From assembly GCA_012934845.2 (NCBI GenBank), contig WNNJ02001344.1:124001-188000 (forward strand): 64,000 bases of DNA. The letters are read 5' to 3'. The notes below the pieces were generated by a model. That model searched no databases, was not told where the DNA came from, and was given only the letters and a program-made list of their open reading frames with translations. Position numbers and translations under genes: made by a program. How positions within the stretch are numbered: position 1 is the stretch's first letter; the number at the start of each line of letters is the position of its first letter. Source of the stretch: Pomphorhynchus laevis (lineage: Eukaryota; Acanthocephala; Palaeacanthocephala; Echinorhynchida; Pomphorhynchidae). Shown in pieces: positions 13,401-24,754 of the stretch.

Positions 13401-16400
13401 ATCACGCTACATTCCACTTGTATTTTCCCGGATTGTCGATGCATGCGAGAATGAAATGAATTGCATTGAACAATGCAGTCTCGGCGTGCCAAACGTTTCA
13501 TCCGTTGACAACGATGATGATAATCGAAATACTTCAATTGCTCATCACAAATACCAACAAGTAAATTATCTGTTCTTTCATCGATTGAGTTGCATCGATT
13601 TGATAGTTTTTGCAAAATGAAAATGAAACGACTATTCTACAACAAAAGCACAGGATATTATCTCTGATTGTATGCATGATTCGGTTTGAAGGTATTAGCA
13701 AAATAATGACTTCACAACAATGCACCTTAATATGGGGTAATTTAAGAAATCAATGCACAGTGATATTAATATTATTTATTATTAATATTAGGTTGGTCAT
13801 TGAAGTGTTTGCAGAGTTCAAATGTTGTATGTCGTATCGACGGTTGTGATATTATTTATCAGCTACTTAACATTCAATTTTCCATCGGTTTTGTAACGTT
13901 CGATGACGTCCACAAGGATACGAAGGTACTGTATAGATCATGTATATATTTAATTAAAAGGTTTATCTTATAACAGTCGCTAATAAACAGCTTATGCCAA
14001 ATACTTCGTACATCCACTTCGCCTTATCTATCTGATAGAGTGGCTGCAATTCTGTTTCTCATAGTAAAATTACTTTCAACCACAGACTGTTCGATTATTC
14101 GTTGGATATTTGGTCGTGTGAGAAGGCAGGTTGATATCGAAGCTACCCAAAATATATCAAGCGTTATTACTGTAAGTAAAACAATTTTGGTAATTTTTTG
14201 TTTTATATCTGGCTTTCACACAGCAATAAACACAAGTTTTCTTTCTACATATATTTGGAAGCTACATATTTTGCAGCTTAAAAATACAAATTTAAAAATA
14301 ATCCTTTTTATAATATAAAAATAATAACCCAATTTCGTATTTTTAATTACTTATAAAAATCTATTAAATCTAGTTTAAATATATAAAATTTATTGTAAAA
14401 GAAAACCAACCTTTTAAACCGCTATTCTAGGCTCAATGCACTTTTTCTTTCTTGATGAAAAAAACAAATCAAAAAAACAATAGAACATGTAATCTAAAGA
14501 TTCCAATCAAAAGCATTTACTAATAAATGTTCTTTTATTAGAATAAATTCGTCTAATAAAGGGTGTTTAGACAAATAAAACCTCCTCCAAGTAATAGTAG
14601 CCCCGTTATAGCTTACTTATTTTTAAGCTTTATAGAATATGAATTTGTTCATAACTGTGTAAAAACTAAATCTAAACAATATAAATATATGAAATATATG
14701 TATCGATATATTGATGAGAACAAATTTATTCAGATAGAACTTTTCCAATAAAAACCTTATTACAATATATTGAAAAGTCTCTGCAAGTAGGATTTTTGTC
14801 TTCAGTTTAGCTATGTTTTTCATTAAAACCATCAATTTTAATGGTATACTGTAAATTTTATTATCATTTTGGTTTAAACACAAGTAGAAACTTTTATTTA
14901 TATAAAAACGCTCAAAACATTGAGTAATCTTATTTGGTTCAGAAAATGAATATTTATAAAGCTATTGACGATAAACCGAATATTTGAAATTCAGGTATCT
15001 ATTTTTTGTAAGGCTGATGTAAAAGAAAGTAGGGTTGTATATACGAACTGCAATCAAATAATGTGATATTGGTTTTCTTAACAATCATTTAAATAATTAG
15101 ATAGATACATATTAAACTATATAAAGATATGAAATATATGTTTGATATATTAAAGATAAGGTTTTCATCACTTTATCACCTTATAAAAGATTTTCCAATG
15201 GGTGGTAATAGTAGCCCAATTATATCTGACTTATTTTTAAGCTTTATAGAATATGAATTCGTTTATAACTGTGTAACAAATAAGTCTAAATTATATAAAG
15301 ATATGAAATATATGTTTCGATATATTGATGATATATGTGTATTTAACTTTAATAACTGATGTAAAAGAAAGTAGGGTTGTATATACGAACTGCCATTATA
15401 TGAGGTGATATTGGTTTTCTTAAGAATCATTTAAATAATTATATAGATACATATTAAACTATATAAAGATATGAAATATATGTTTGATATATTAAAGATA
15501 AGGTGTTTATCACTTTATCACCTTATAAAAGATTTTTCAGTGAAAGGTAATAGTAGTCAAATTATAGCTGACTTATTTTTAAGCTTTATAGACTATGAAT
15601 TTGTTCATAACTGTGTAACAAATAAGTCTAAATTATATAAAGATATGAAATATATGTTTCGATATATTGATGATATATGTGTATTTAACTTTAATAACTG
15701 ATGTAAAAGAAAGTAGGGTTGTATATACGAACTGCCATTATATGAGGTGATATTGGTTTTCTTAAGAATCATTTAAATAATTATATAGATACATATTAAA
15801 CTATATAAAGATATGAAATATATGTTTGATATATTAAAGATAAGGTGTTTATCACTTTATCACCTTATAAAAGATTTTTCAGTGAAAGGTAATAGTAGTC
15901 AAATTATAGCTGACTTATTTTTAAGCTTTATAGACTATGAATTTGTTCATAACTGTGTAACAAATAAGTCTAAATTATATAAAGATATGAAATATATGTT
16001 TCGATATATTGATGATATATGTGTATTTAACTTTAATAACTGATGTAAAAGAAAGTAGGGTTGTATATACGAACTGCCATTATATGAGGTGATATTGGTT
16101 TTCTTAAGAATCATTTAAATAATTATATAGATACATATTAAACTATATAAAGATATGAAATATATGTTTGATATATTAAAGATAAGGTGTTTATCACTTT
16201 ATCACCTTATAAAAGATTTTTCAGTGAAAGGTAATAGTAGTCAAATTATAGCTGACTTATTTTTAAGCTTTATAGACTATGAATTTGTTCATAACTGTGT
16301 AACAAATAAGTCTAAATTATATAAAGATATGAAATATATGTTTCGATATATTGATGATATATGTGTATTTAACTTTAATAACTGATGTAAAAGAAAGTAG

Positions 16401-19400
16401 GGTTGTATATACGAACTGCCATTATATGAGGTGATATTGGTTTTCTTAAGAATCATTTAAATAATTATATAGATACATATTAAACTATATAAAGATATGA
16501 AATATATGTTTGATATATTAAAGATAAGGTGTTTATCACTTTATCACCTTATAAAAGATTTTTCAGTGAAAGGTAATAGTAGTCAAATTATAGCTGACTT
16601 ATTTTTAAGCTTTATAGACTATGAATTTGTTTATAACTGTGTAACAAATAAGTCTAAATTATATAAAGATATGAAATATATGTTTCGATATATTGATGAT
16701 ATATGTGTATTTAGCTTTATAGAATATGAATTTGTTCATAACTGTTTAAAATATAAATCTATACTATATAAAGATATGAGAAATAAAAGATATGAAATGT
16801 CTTACAATATCAAAATGCCCGGATAGGGCATTTTGGCACCAGCGAGTGTGGCAAGTGGACCCCGCCAAACGGGATAAACGCTAAGAAGAAGAACTGTGTA
16901 AAAAATAAGTCTAAATTATATAAAGATATGAAATAATGTTTCGATATATTGATGATATGTGTATTTAACTCTAACAATTTTTATTCAATAAGCGAACAAA
17001 TTTATCCAGGTAGCCTCATTCTTAATAAAAACCAATATAAATGATAAAGAAAGTATATATCTAGATATGAACATTAAATTAACATCGATTAAAATTACTT
17101 TCTAATTTTCTAATTTTGATCAAGCCGACAGCAGTCGATGATAATGTCATTTCCGTTAGACACTGGAGCCGACATAAAATTTACAAGTATACAATATTAT
17201 ACTATTAATTAATGAATTTAAGTTATATAAAGATATGAAATATATGTTTCGATACATTGATGATATATTTATGTTTTTAAGTCTAATAATTTTTATTCTA
17301 TAAGCTGACAGATTTATTAAGGTAGCCTTATTCTTAATAAAACTAATATTAATGATAAAGAAGGTATATATCCAGTTATGAACATTAAATTAACATCAAT
17401 TAAAACTACTTTTAATTTATATCGTAAATATGACATATTTACAAGAAACATATTTTTGGATGAACATATAGATATATTTATAGATATATACCTTCTTTAT
17501 CATTAATATTGGTTTTAACAAAACCAATATTAATAATAAAGAAGGTATATATCTAGATATGAACATTAATTAATAATACAAAATATTAGTAACTTATATC
17601 ATGTAGGTAAGCAAATTTATCCAGGTAGCCTTATTCAATGATTAAAAATGTATATATATTAATATATACTAAGTTAGGCTTCATGAAAAATATACATAAA
17701 AAATTTATAATAAACATTGATAAATAATATATAATAAACATATAATAACATATAATAAACATTATTTTTAAAAGACATTTTGCATTGCCTTATTTGTATG
17801 AGTTATTGTGTACATTTCGTTATCTAACGGGTATGTGTGAAGATTCAACTATTTGTTAGGATCGAATTATTTGTTTGTATCGCCCGGACAAAACTATTTG
17901 TTTGGGTTATATTTGATAGACGCATTTTTAAATTTTATAAACTTCATTAACTTCAATAAAGTTATAAATATAATTATATAAATATAAATTATAAATTTAT
18001 ATAAAACTATATAAAATTTATATAATAAAATTATAAAATTTTCTTTATATAAAATTATAAATTACTGCTAGTCCGCTACATTTGAACAATTATTTGTATG
18101 TCATCTGTCACAAAAATGAATGCTAATTTTTATAAATAACATAAATATTAAATAATATTATGTTTGCCAATGTTATTGATGTTAACGGCGATATTGCTCA
18201 AATAAGTTCATTCTTTAAGTTAAGAATAAATTATTTTATTTAGTTGTTGAGTTTCTGTTGATGTTTCGATTTTATTTTAAACGTTTAATTGATGCATTGT
18301 GATATTTGCAATTTCAATTCTTCGAGAACGAACGCAAATATTTGATTTTAAATAATTTCTCTTGAAATTATACTTACTACCTTTATGCGTTATTTAATAG
18401 AGAAATTGTGCAATAAAATGGATAGCTGCAGTCGCGATCAAATTGGATTCTGATGTTCTTTGGCCGTATCTCCGTATAGTTCTTCCTATCTTACTAAGAG
18501 AAAACGATATGTCACGTAACAGCCGATACGATCCTAAAGGTACATGTACCAATAATTTCGAATTATAAAATTCTTTTATAGATAAAGCGGTTGCCGATTT
18601 GAGAAAGCTATCAAGCGAAACTCTCGACGCAATTAAGAAGTATAATGATCATAGGCTTAACGAATTTCTAGATGTCTACAACGAAGTCCGCGAATTGCGC
18701 GTTGAGCGTAAATCCAAACGCAAGCAAAATCTAGCAACGATGGTAAATAGGTTTTACTTCATCCCATTTTAATCACTCCTCTTTAATCTTTAATACGCAA
18801 AATTTATTTATGTTTTTATTTAGAATTTAAGAAAATAGCTTCTTGATATTCCTTTCTAATTATTAAAAAAATGTCGTTTGTAATAAAGCATCTCACAAAA
18901 ATGTCTGTCTTAAATGACTGAGTTTTTGTAATGACAGACCCTTTGACATTTAAATAAAATGTTAACTTGGAAATATAACTATCTTTATTTATCATTTATG
19001 TGGAAATGCTAATTTATTATTTATGTTTCATTTAGATAACTTTGTTTAGATATTAGAAAATTAAATTCGAGGTGATTAGTGTTTTTCTAGAATTATTATA
19101 TTACCGATATATTTTACCAAAGTTTGGTTCTATTATTAAAATAAAATAATATTATCAAAGTCTGGTTTCTATAATGTGAATTAGTTGTTCGCAATATTGC
19201 ATGAGCAATATATGTGTGTTTAATTCATGATGCGGCATGATCTATTTTATTGATTTTTAAATTCCGAAATGTATAGTATATATCCACTGAAATCTATACC
19301 TACTGGATGCGTATACAATGCATTTTTGATTATTACAATTTAATTACAAAATTAGAACGAATAAAAAAGTTTAAAATTCTAATCGTATTCATAAATTTCA

Positions 19401-20890
19401 AATAATTATTAAATATTAATATCGATTTTTAATCAACAATCGATATATTTTAATCAATTGTTTAAGAACAATGGTCAACTCACCACTGACAGTAGGAGTT
19501 TTCACTGTCGGGTGCCGTGTGACCGAAATGAGGTTCTTTCGCGGCGTGGCCGATCTTAGCCATTGAGAATAGGTTAGGAATTCGGTCATATGGAATGGAC
19601 TCGGAGTAAAGTCGCTGCTTCTCTACATCAAAGAAAGACAGTTTAGGTGGCTAGCACACGTTCTGAGGATGTCTACGGATCGCCTTCCTCTGAAGGTTTT
19701 TCAGGACGGACTCCCTGGAAAGAGACCTCGAGGTAGACCTTTATGCCGCTTGAGAGATCAAATCTCAAAAATAACCGAATAACGCCTTGGGCTTTGTGAA
19801 AGAAAATTCTGGTATGTCGCCCAGGATCGAAATGTCTGGAGTAGTTTGGTTCGTGAACTGCCTCCACGACATGACATCCCGATCAGTGGTTGACAGGAAA
19901 AATGTTTTTTTTTCTTGTAAAGAAATTGCTGTTGTTGATTTTTAATCGATATTATACAATATTGTACAATATTTTATAATATATTATGGTGTATAAATTG
20001 TCAATATTGTATAATATTGATTAAAACATTGATATTAAAATTTTATTTGAAATTTATGAATTTAATTAGAATTATAAAGTGTTTTCTTGGTTTCAAGAGG
20101 AAAGTTTATATTTTATTATATTATACAATATTATATGATTTTGTGAATAACGAATAATTATTAAATTTTAATATTTTATCTCGATTAAAAATCGAATTTA
20201 CTGTCTACCAGAATGCTAAATGCTAATTGCGTAGTTATGACTCCTCAATAATTGATTTTACTAAACAGATATGTTTTTATATGCGATACTTACTGTTTCT
20301 GTGTCAGATAATTTTATTTGAATTTTTTTATTTCAACGTAGTATTCATTTGAATAACTCGAATCATCGTCCGCATGATTCGAGTTACTACTTAATCTTAG
20401 CCAAATCGGTCATCTGAATAATTATCTTTTGATTTTCTAGTGATTCTGAATTATTATTAATTTTTGCAATTTGATTAAACTTACGTAATCGATATATCAA
20501 CCCAGATCATCGAAAACTGCCATTACGTCATAATGGGTATTTGGTCAAAAACAAACTAGCTCCAGCAAACAATTTACCTAACAAGGATCATATCGGAAAC
20601 ATCTGTGTTAAATTAAAATATGGATTTATCTCAGAAATGTATCTAGATTTTATAAAATCTAAACAGTTAATAAATTAATCAAACGGATAGATTCCAATTA
20701 ATATTAAAATTTAATTAATTTTAATTATTAATTTTAATAATTATAATTTTTCAGTTATTATAAGCGTGAAATTTACAAAAAGAACTTTTGCAATTTCTAG
20801 GCTGTCAAGGATCCAACGAGGATGGCACAGCGTAAGTTGAAGAAACATCATCTGAAGCAGAAGGTTAAGCGACAGCGGAAATTAAAATAA
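1497..20890 (+). CDS. UTP20: UTP20, U3 snoRNP small-subunit processome HEAT-repeat protein, 3' part of gene (18 exons)
   Basis: Nucleolar scaffold protein of the small-subunit processome, needed for early 18S pre-rRNA cleavage. Exons with GT/AG (one GC/AG) borders and consistent phases: 1497-1727, 2348-2507, 2555-2653, 3196-3357, 5261-5455, 7742-7858, 7901-8083, 8139-8273, 8877-8987, 9040-9192, 9989-10108, 13273-13560, 13607-13736, 13792-13925, 13977-14171, 18401-18539, 18582-18742, 20801-20890. Together about 933 codons, against about 2,785 for the whole human protein, so the start lies upstream of the window. From memory the exons align in order with human UTP20: KHVLIYTINALL with RHVLTFTVHTLL, SRRIILMYLRNYQ with CRQVFLKYILDYP, RNCAIKWIAAVAIKLD with RTCIFKFLGAVAMDLG. 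The tail is Lys/Arg-rich, as expected for a nucleolar protein. The protein is strongly diverged. The donor at 5455 (or 5451) and the acceptor at 7742 are the least certain, and a small exon could be missing between them. Confidence 0.88.
2508..2554 (+). other. GC-AG intron in UTP20 (47 nt)
   Basis: No GT donor gives a sensible join between the exon ending KGFE and the exon starting KHVLIYT. Cutting at GAG|GCAAGC and at TTTAG|AAACATG keeps phase 0 and restores the conserved join seen in other UTP20 proteins (GYQ-RHVL in human). This is the classic strong GC-AG donor context. It is inferred from sequence only. Confidence 0.7.
3776..4902. mobile_element. 1.1-kb element with about 95-bp terminal inverted repeats, inside UTP20 intron
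   Basis: The left arm (about 3778-3872) and right arm (about 4806-4900) are inverted copies of each other with scattered differences. Shared blocks include TTTATTCGATAAAAA, TTCAATATTTCAATAG and TGTTTCACAACAA. The interior has no recognisable transposase. An open stretch of 67 codons at 4347-4550 (Cys-containing, CNGCFNITCTKFRML) has no family I recognise. Each arm contains a CTGATGAT...GAAATATTG box that recurs elsewhere in the window. It could be a non-autonomous DNA transposon or two retroelement ends inserted tail to tail. Confidence 0.6.
5456..7741. other. Long UTP20 intron, AT-rich, with a perfect hairpin
   Basis: No exon is clear in this stretch. It contains a perfect hairpin with 11-bp arms (5790-5800 and 5804-5814, loop GTA) and runs of AT simple repeats at about 5,990-6,060 and 6,840-7,010. 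A second possible acceptor before the next exon (TTTCAG at about 7687) would bring in an in-frame stop, so TAG at 7741 is preferred. Confidence 0.5.
9195..9280 (+). repeat. Short tandem duplication after UTP20 exon 10
   Basis: About 36 bp containing TTTAGCGTTTTCTCTC is repeated twice in tandem just downstream of the exon ending at 9192. It keeps the reading frame open beyond the donor but shows no coding conservation. Confidence 0.6.
10193..10370. mobile_element. 178-bp foldback MITE in UTP20 intron
   Basis: The two 59-bp arms (10193-10251 and 10312-10370) are inverted copies with two mismatches, around a 60-bp loop. The outer ends read GTGAATGG and CCATTCAC. No target duplication is obvious, so the family is not assigned. 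Confidence 0.75.
10548..11036 (+). mobile_element. Naiad 3' tail copy (diverged)
   Basis: It starts with a piece of the Naiad ORF (corresponding to LQNHLNNLIDTYF), jumps to the structured segment (CCCCGCTGCTATGTTGGG, CATAGCAGTTCCTCCTGATG) and runs through the AT-rich tail to the family end (ACGTAGACTCAGTTAGCTGA). It lies within a UTP20 intron. Confidence 0.75.
11482..12000. repeat. 98-bp perfect direct repeats, 421 bp apart
   Basis: Positions 11482-11579 and 11903-12000 are identical, starting CAAGTGCAAACAAAAG and ending GAAATACAAG. The stretch between them is single copy and has no recognised coding content. This could be a recent duplication with one copy shortened, or the ends of a small unknown element. 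Confidence 0.75.
12511..12700. repeat. Two perfect hairpins
   Basis: Hairpin A: 13-bp arms 12511-12523 and 12528-12540. Hairpin B: 18-bp arms 12653-12670 and 12683-12700. The rest of the intron (10,109-13,272) shows no further exon that fits UTP20. Confidence 0.75.
14540..14755 (+). mobile_element. Naiad RT fragment (motifs B-C), diverged
   Basis: Translation gives a degraded RT motif B (NSSPVIAYLFLSFIEYEF) followed by KYMYRYIDEN, where the YIDD catalytic box of Naiad has become YIDE. Same strand as UTP20, in the intron 14,172-18,400. Confidence 0.8.
15013..16712 (+). repeat. 342-bp tandem satellite derived from Naiad reverse transcriptase, about 5 units
   Basis: Unit starts are spaced exactly 342 bp (15,013; 15,355; 15,697; 16,039; 16,381). 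The first unit is diverged, the next three look identical, and the fifth differs slightly and is incomplete. Each unit joins two non-adjacent parts of the Naiad ORF: a C-terminal piece (as in LQNHLNNLIDTYF) and the RT motif B-C piece (GNSSQIIADLFLSF...FRYIDDICVF). Each unit keeps a 76-codon open stretch with an unbroken YIDD box. The unit length is a multiple of three. The array lies in a UTP20 intron. Confidence 0.92.
16713..17660 (+). mobile_element. Scrambled Naiad fragments downstream of the satellite
   Basis: At least three partial copies of the RT motif C-D region lie in a row (16,720-16,800; 16,893-17,110; about 17,215-17,465), then shorter repeats to 17,660. Each has the block around CGATATATTGATGAT and the following LILNKTNINDKEG-like stretch, heavily diverged. 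The copy ending near 17,462 breaks just before a palindrome in the ORF. Confidence 0.75.
16808..16892 (+). mobile_element. GC-rich insert, possible 3' tail of a LINE or SINE
   Basis: About 85 bases with clearly higher GC than the surroundings interrupt the Naiad debris. They end in ACGCTAAGAAGAAGAA, which looks like the short-repeat tail of a non-LTR element. No coding content, and the family is not identified. Confidence 0.4.
19470..19925 (+). mobile_element. LINE copy, internally deleted (5' end fused to RT C-terminus)
   Basis: The first about 55 bases (ATGGTCAACTCACCACTGAC...GTGCCGTGTGACCG) match the 5' region of the LINE at 63,085. Then the sequence jumps to the C-terminal end of a LINE reverse transcriptase: LGVKSLLLYIKERQFRWLAH, GKRPRGRPLCRLRDQI, and after one in-frame stop NVWSSLVRELPPRHD. 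The arrangement (ERSQLRWFGHL..GRRPRGRPRTRWRDY..LPPRPD) is one I know from a LINE widespread in fish and other animals. Almost the whole element is missing in between. A T-rich stretch follows at 19,905. It sits in the last UTP20 intron. Confidence 0.8.
20354..20386. repeat. Perfect hairpin, 13-bp arms
   Basis: TAACTCGAATCAT at 20354-20366 is repeated inverted at 20374-20386 around a 7-nt loop, in the last UTP20 intron. Confidence 0.8.
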
Positions 20891-21055
20891 TTTCAGTTAC
20901 ATCCGTTTAACTTTGTACAAGTTGTTACACTTTATGTCTAATATAAGCTTATAATTTGTTTGTTTTTTAACCTTCAATGTCGATAAAATGCAATTATCAT
21001 TAGACTATGAATCGCAGTGTCATTGTTAATCGTTATCAATCGTTACGCTGCTAGC

Positions 21056-21061
21056 AATAAA
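21056..21061 (+). promoter_or_regulatory. Poly(A) signal of UTP20
   Basis: AATAAA lies 166 bases after the UTP20 stop codon, the first good match downstream. Confidence 0.55.
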
Positions 21062-21329
21062 AACTTTTAATACTTAGAAACATCACAAAATGTATGTTGT
21101 ATGAAAAAAAGTTTTAAAAAGCGCTGGAAGGCTCGCATGACTTAATATTTCGAAAAGTAAGATTATCGAATATGATAATTTATTATTCCAAAACCTATAG
21201 CAAACACGTTATTTGCAAAACATGTATTTCAAAAGTTTTAAACACATTTTGATCATAAAGTGATCATGTATTTTAGATTTTTATCAATTACAAAATTTAC
21301 ATGAAACGTTTGATAAAATGTTTAATAGA

Positions 21330-21735
21330 CTACCGTTGTCTCTAAGTAAGTTTTGACTAATTTTCAATTAGCAACAAAATTAAGTTAAGGATTGCATTCA
21401 TCCTAAAACAAATTCTAAAGCAGTTTATTAACATCAGATAGCATTTTGATAAAAAACTAATCTTTTAAAATCTACAGTCTTGAACGTAAGCTATCAGTTA
21501 AACTACCGTTGTCTCTAAGTAAGTTGTGACTAATTTTCAATTAGCAACAAAATTAAGTTAAATATTGCATATATTCCAAAACAAATTCTAAAGCAGTTTA
21601 TTAACATCAGATAACCTTTTGATAAAAAAAACTAATCTTTTAAAATCAACAGTCTTGAACGTAAGGTGTCAGTTTATTAAGATCAGATAACCTTGTAACA
21701 GAAACAAATATCCTCAAATCAACAGTCTTAACCAA
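21330..21735 (+). repeat. Tandem repeat, about 173-bp unit, about 2.4 copies
   Basis: CTACCGTTGTCTCTAAGTAA starts at 21,330 and again at 21,503, and the following about 170 bases are largely repeated, including TCTAAAGCAGTTTATTAACA. A shorter third copy starts near 21,672. No coding content. It lies just beyond the UTP20 3' end. Confidence 0.8.
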
Positions 21736-22095
21736 CATTAGGTGTCGTGTACTTTAAAATAAACAGTAGCTTTTGCTTTTTGGTGTTAATGTGTTTTTAT
21801 CAAGTTTATAGTTTATTCTAATTAAAATTACCTGATATTGTCGATATATCATAATTTGTTGATGAATACAAATTTCTACCTATCATTTGTCATTTTTTTA
21901 ATAATTGAACACTTGTGACGTATTTCCTGTAAAAGCCAATACGTCTAACAAAACTTATAAAACTAAAAGTTTAAAGTTTCATGTACCCTTTGGCAACATT
22001 TTGCTAATTGCAAATATTGAAATAATTAAATTCAACTTTTATTAAGAAACACATAATAGCTGATCCGTGAATTATTTTTTAACTTTTTGATATTA

Positions 22096-22310
22096 CTGAT
22101 CGTATTTGATTTCGATTGAATTGACGGCCTGTACACTATCGATATCGAAATATTCAGCTTTGCTTCGGTGAAGCCATTGATCAATGAAAACTATACTGAA
22201 ATATCCATTCATTGAAGCGTAAGTTCGATTGGCTTTTGGTTTACATAGTTCCTTAAGAATAACATATAATATATACAACATAATGTTGACATCTTCGTCA
22301 TCAATATTGA
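22096..22310 (-). CDS. Possible terminal exon of an unidentified gene
   Basis: On the minus strand an acceptor-like AACATTAAAG is followed by an open stretch of about 71 codons ending in a TAA. The product reads FNIDDEDVNIM, then LCKPKANRTYASMNGYF, then DQWLHRSKAEYFDIDSVQ. The composition looks protein-like for such AT-rich DNA. I do not recognise the family. If real, the gene is convergent with UTP20 and its other exons lie at higher coordinates. It could also be a chance ORF. Confidence 0.3.
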
Positions 22311-22734
22311 ACCTTTAATGTTATATCCTTTAGTGATCTTTTAGCATCGATAACAAACTAATTGCTGAAATGAAAATGGCAGTTTGTACTAATTAAAATA
22401 ATTTATTAAGTCCTTTAATTTTATATACCCCATGCATTCCATTTAATTCTCAGTCGTATTAACAGGCCATTTTATATAATGTAATGAACTGTCGACCACG
22501 ATTTCAGTTTATCAATAGAAGAACAAAGATCAAGGACAGCGTTTTTATAAAGCAGACATCCAAAGGACCAAATAAGCGATTTTGCTACATACATTTATAC
22601 CGTAAAATGGGATTATTTATTATGTTTAAATGGTTTCCTAATGTGCCTTAAAATGGGTGCACTTATTGACAACATTTTCAATTCTGTGCACCTAATGTCC
22701 ACAGAATTAGTGATGCACTTCAATTCTCTGACGA

Positions 22735-23270
22735 ATTGTAAATAATTATTAATTATAAATAATTGTTATAAGTTAAAATAAAAAGTTGAAATTTAAAATA
22801 AACGTCAATTTTTATAAATTGACTAAACAACGGCGAAAGCTAGGTATCTATCGAAATGAATGGATTTAGTATGAACTTGATCTAACTAAAGCCTTAGTTA
22901 ATGCCGTTAACTAGGCAACACTGTGCTTATCCATTAACATTTCCCGCTTGCGAATTATATCCAAAATAGAGTACATTATCATGTTCCGGCCCCTATTCCT
23001 CGACCTAGCAAGCAGCATGGATGAAATTTGATTATTTATTGTACCTTATTCTAAAACAAAGTCTATTATTTATAATCCATCCATAAGCATTTTCCTCTTA
23101 AGAGTTTGAATTTAAAATAAAAGTCATTTATTATGAATTGACAAATAAATAACATACGATGTATTAGAATAAGGATTAGAGGTCATCAGGAGGAACTGCT
23201 CTGTTATCATATTTTGGCCCCTATTCCTGAAATATAATCAGCTAAGTGAGACGACGTATTTAAATTAAAA
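22735..23270 (-). mobile_element. Naiad 3' tails, two diverged copies in a row
   Basis: Both units are in minus orientation. The first holds the tail block (AAATTTAAAATAAACGTCA) and a degraded structured segment (GGCCCCTATTCCTCGACCTA). The second has the ORF end (CCTCTTAAGAGTTTGAATTT), AGGTCATCAGGAGGAACTGC and the family end (TCAGCTAAGTGAG). Confidence 0.7.
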
Positions 23271-24334
23271 ATAAATTACTATAAAATGTTTATAAGAAAT
23301 AAATTATCTTATATAAATTAAAAATAAATTATTATATATAAATAAAAAATAAATAAAAAATGAAGATAAATAATAAATATTTATAGTCGATTTTATACAA
23401 TTTATTTTTTTATTTTTAAAATTCACTCTTTAAATTTTTTTTTCGGATTTTTAAAGTGCGAATTATATGTGCATTTGGTTCTCTAGAGCTAATTAACAGA
23501 CTATTTGAGACCTAATTAAATTATAAATAGATCATTAGTAGGATAATATTACATTTAAAATTCAGTTCTAATGGGAATCAATATACCTAGTTTGATATTA
23601 TAGTGCTAGGCTTCATGTCTCAACACCTGAGTAACAACTTATCTACATTTAACATGAAAGTATTGTTTTTTATTTGAAAGAAACACATTTTAATTAGATA
23701 AAATTTAACTTAAATATTATTTTATATTTTAGAGTAACAAAAACCTTGCGCTGCGATTCTCTCGATTTATTGAGGAACATAAGTTAAATGCGTAATCAGA
23801 ATTTAGCTTATTTATTAAAATACTGTGGATTTTGTCTATTTTTAAAATTCGATTTTATTTTTGTTCTCTCTCTTTTAGAACATTTGATAAAAGGTAAAAT
23901 TACTGTAATACATGACTGTTTGTGTATTTTCAACATCAATGAATATGTCAACATAATATCAACATAATATAATAGGTATTAAAAATATAACTACTTGCTA
24001 GTCTTTTGTAATAACTAAAAAGTCATGAATCGACAATTGAGGGACGTTTGCGTCGTATTATCATTTCAACCCTAAAATTCTACCATAACATTATTGTTTA
24101 AATGCCAAGAATATCAGTTTTAAACTTATATATAAATTTTCCGAATGGTATCTTTTATATTTATTGTGTTTTATCCAAGCTGGCCACAATAAAATTAAAA
24201 ATAAGGCTGTATTATAATTGCGATGCATCAGGCAATTTATCATACAGTTACAGGAATTCACCAGAATATGTTACGGAAATCTTTAATGTTCGCGTATTTT
24301 CAATCAATTTCACTATTGAGATAGTTTTAATAGT
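23271..24334. other. AT-rich stretch with nothing recognised
   Basis: No convincing exon, RNA gene or repeat. An open stretch on the plus strand at 24,102-24,446 has no recognisable domain and overlaps a LINE end on the other strand. Confidence 0.5.
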
Positions 24335-24668
24335 AATTTATTTAACGTGGCAAATGCGTGCCAGCTGCACGCTTACAAGTCCACTAACAAAAAATGAAAA
24401 AGTCAAGCAGATAAATTGTTTAAATGAGATCGGATTTGGCGTTTGAAGCACGGCATAGGGGTTGATTGACGTATATTAATGGGCAGATGATTCCACTAGA
24501 CAGGAGCCGCCACCATGAAAGAGCGGGTTCCATTGAGAGCACTGATCGCGAAACAAAATTTATAGAGTGCCCAGTTACGTTTGCATGGTTAGCAACGTGG
24601 TATTCAGTCGTTGTGTGAATTACTGCTCTTTGTTCACGCATTCTGACTTTTGCGAATGGGGAGCTCAA
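24335..24668 (-). mobile_element. L2-like LINE, 3' end with RT C-terminus
   Basis: Minus-strand translation gives the typical C-terminal block of L2/CR1-type LINEs: RSFMVAAPV, then WNHLPINIRQST, then CFKRQIRSHL. It is spread over two frames with in-frame stops. It ends in the 3' motif CGTGCAGCTGGCACGCATTT, shared with the copies at 47.2 and 53.7 kb. 5'-truncated and inactive. Confidence 0.75.
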
Positions 24669-24754
24669 GATCCCTAACTAAATGTTTTTGTTTTTTACAC
24701 GGTAGATTGTTTGATAATGGTTTTACAAGGAGACCAAAATATTGTTAACAATTC

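Noticed and set aside
13385-13725. Minus-strand open frames opposite UTP20 exons
   Set aside because: They are shadows of the UTP20 exons 13,273-13,736, which have conserved protein sequence and matching splice phases.
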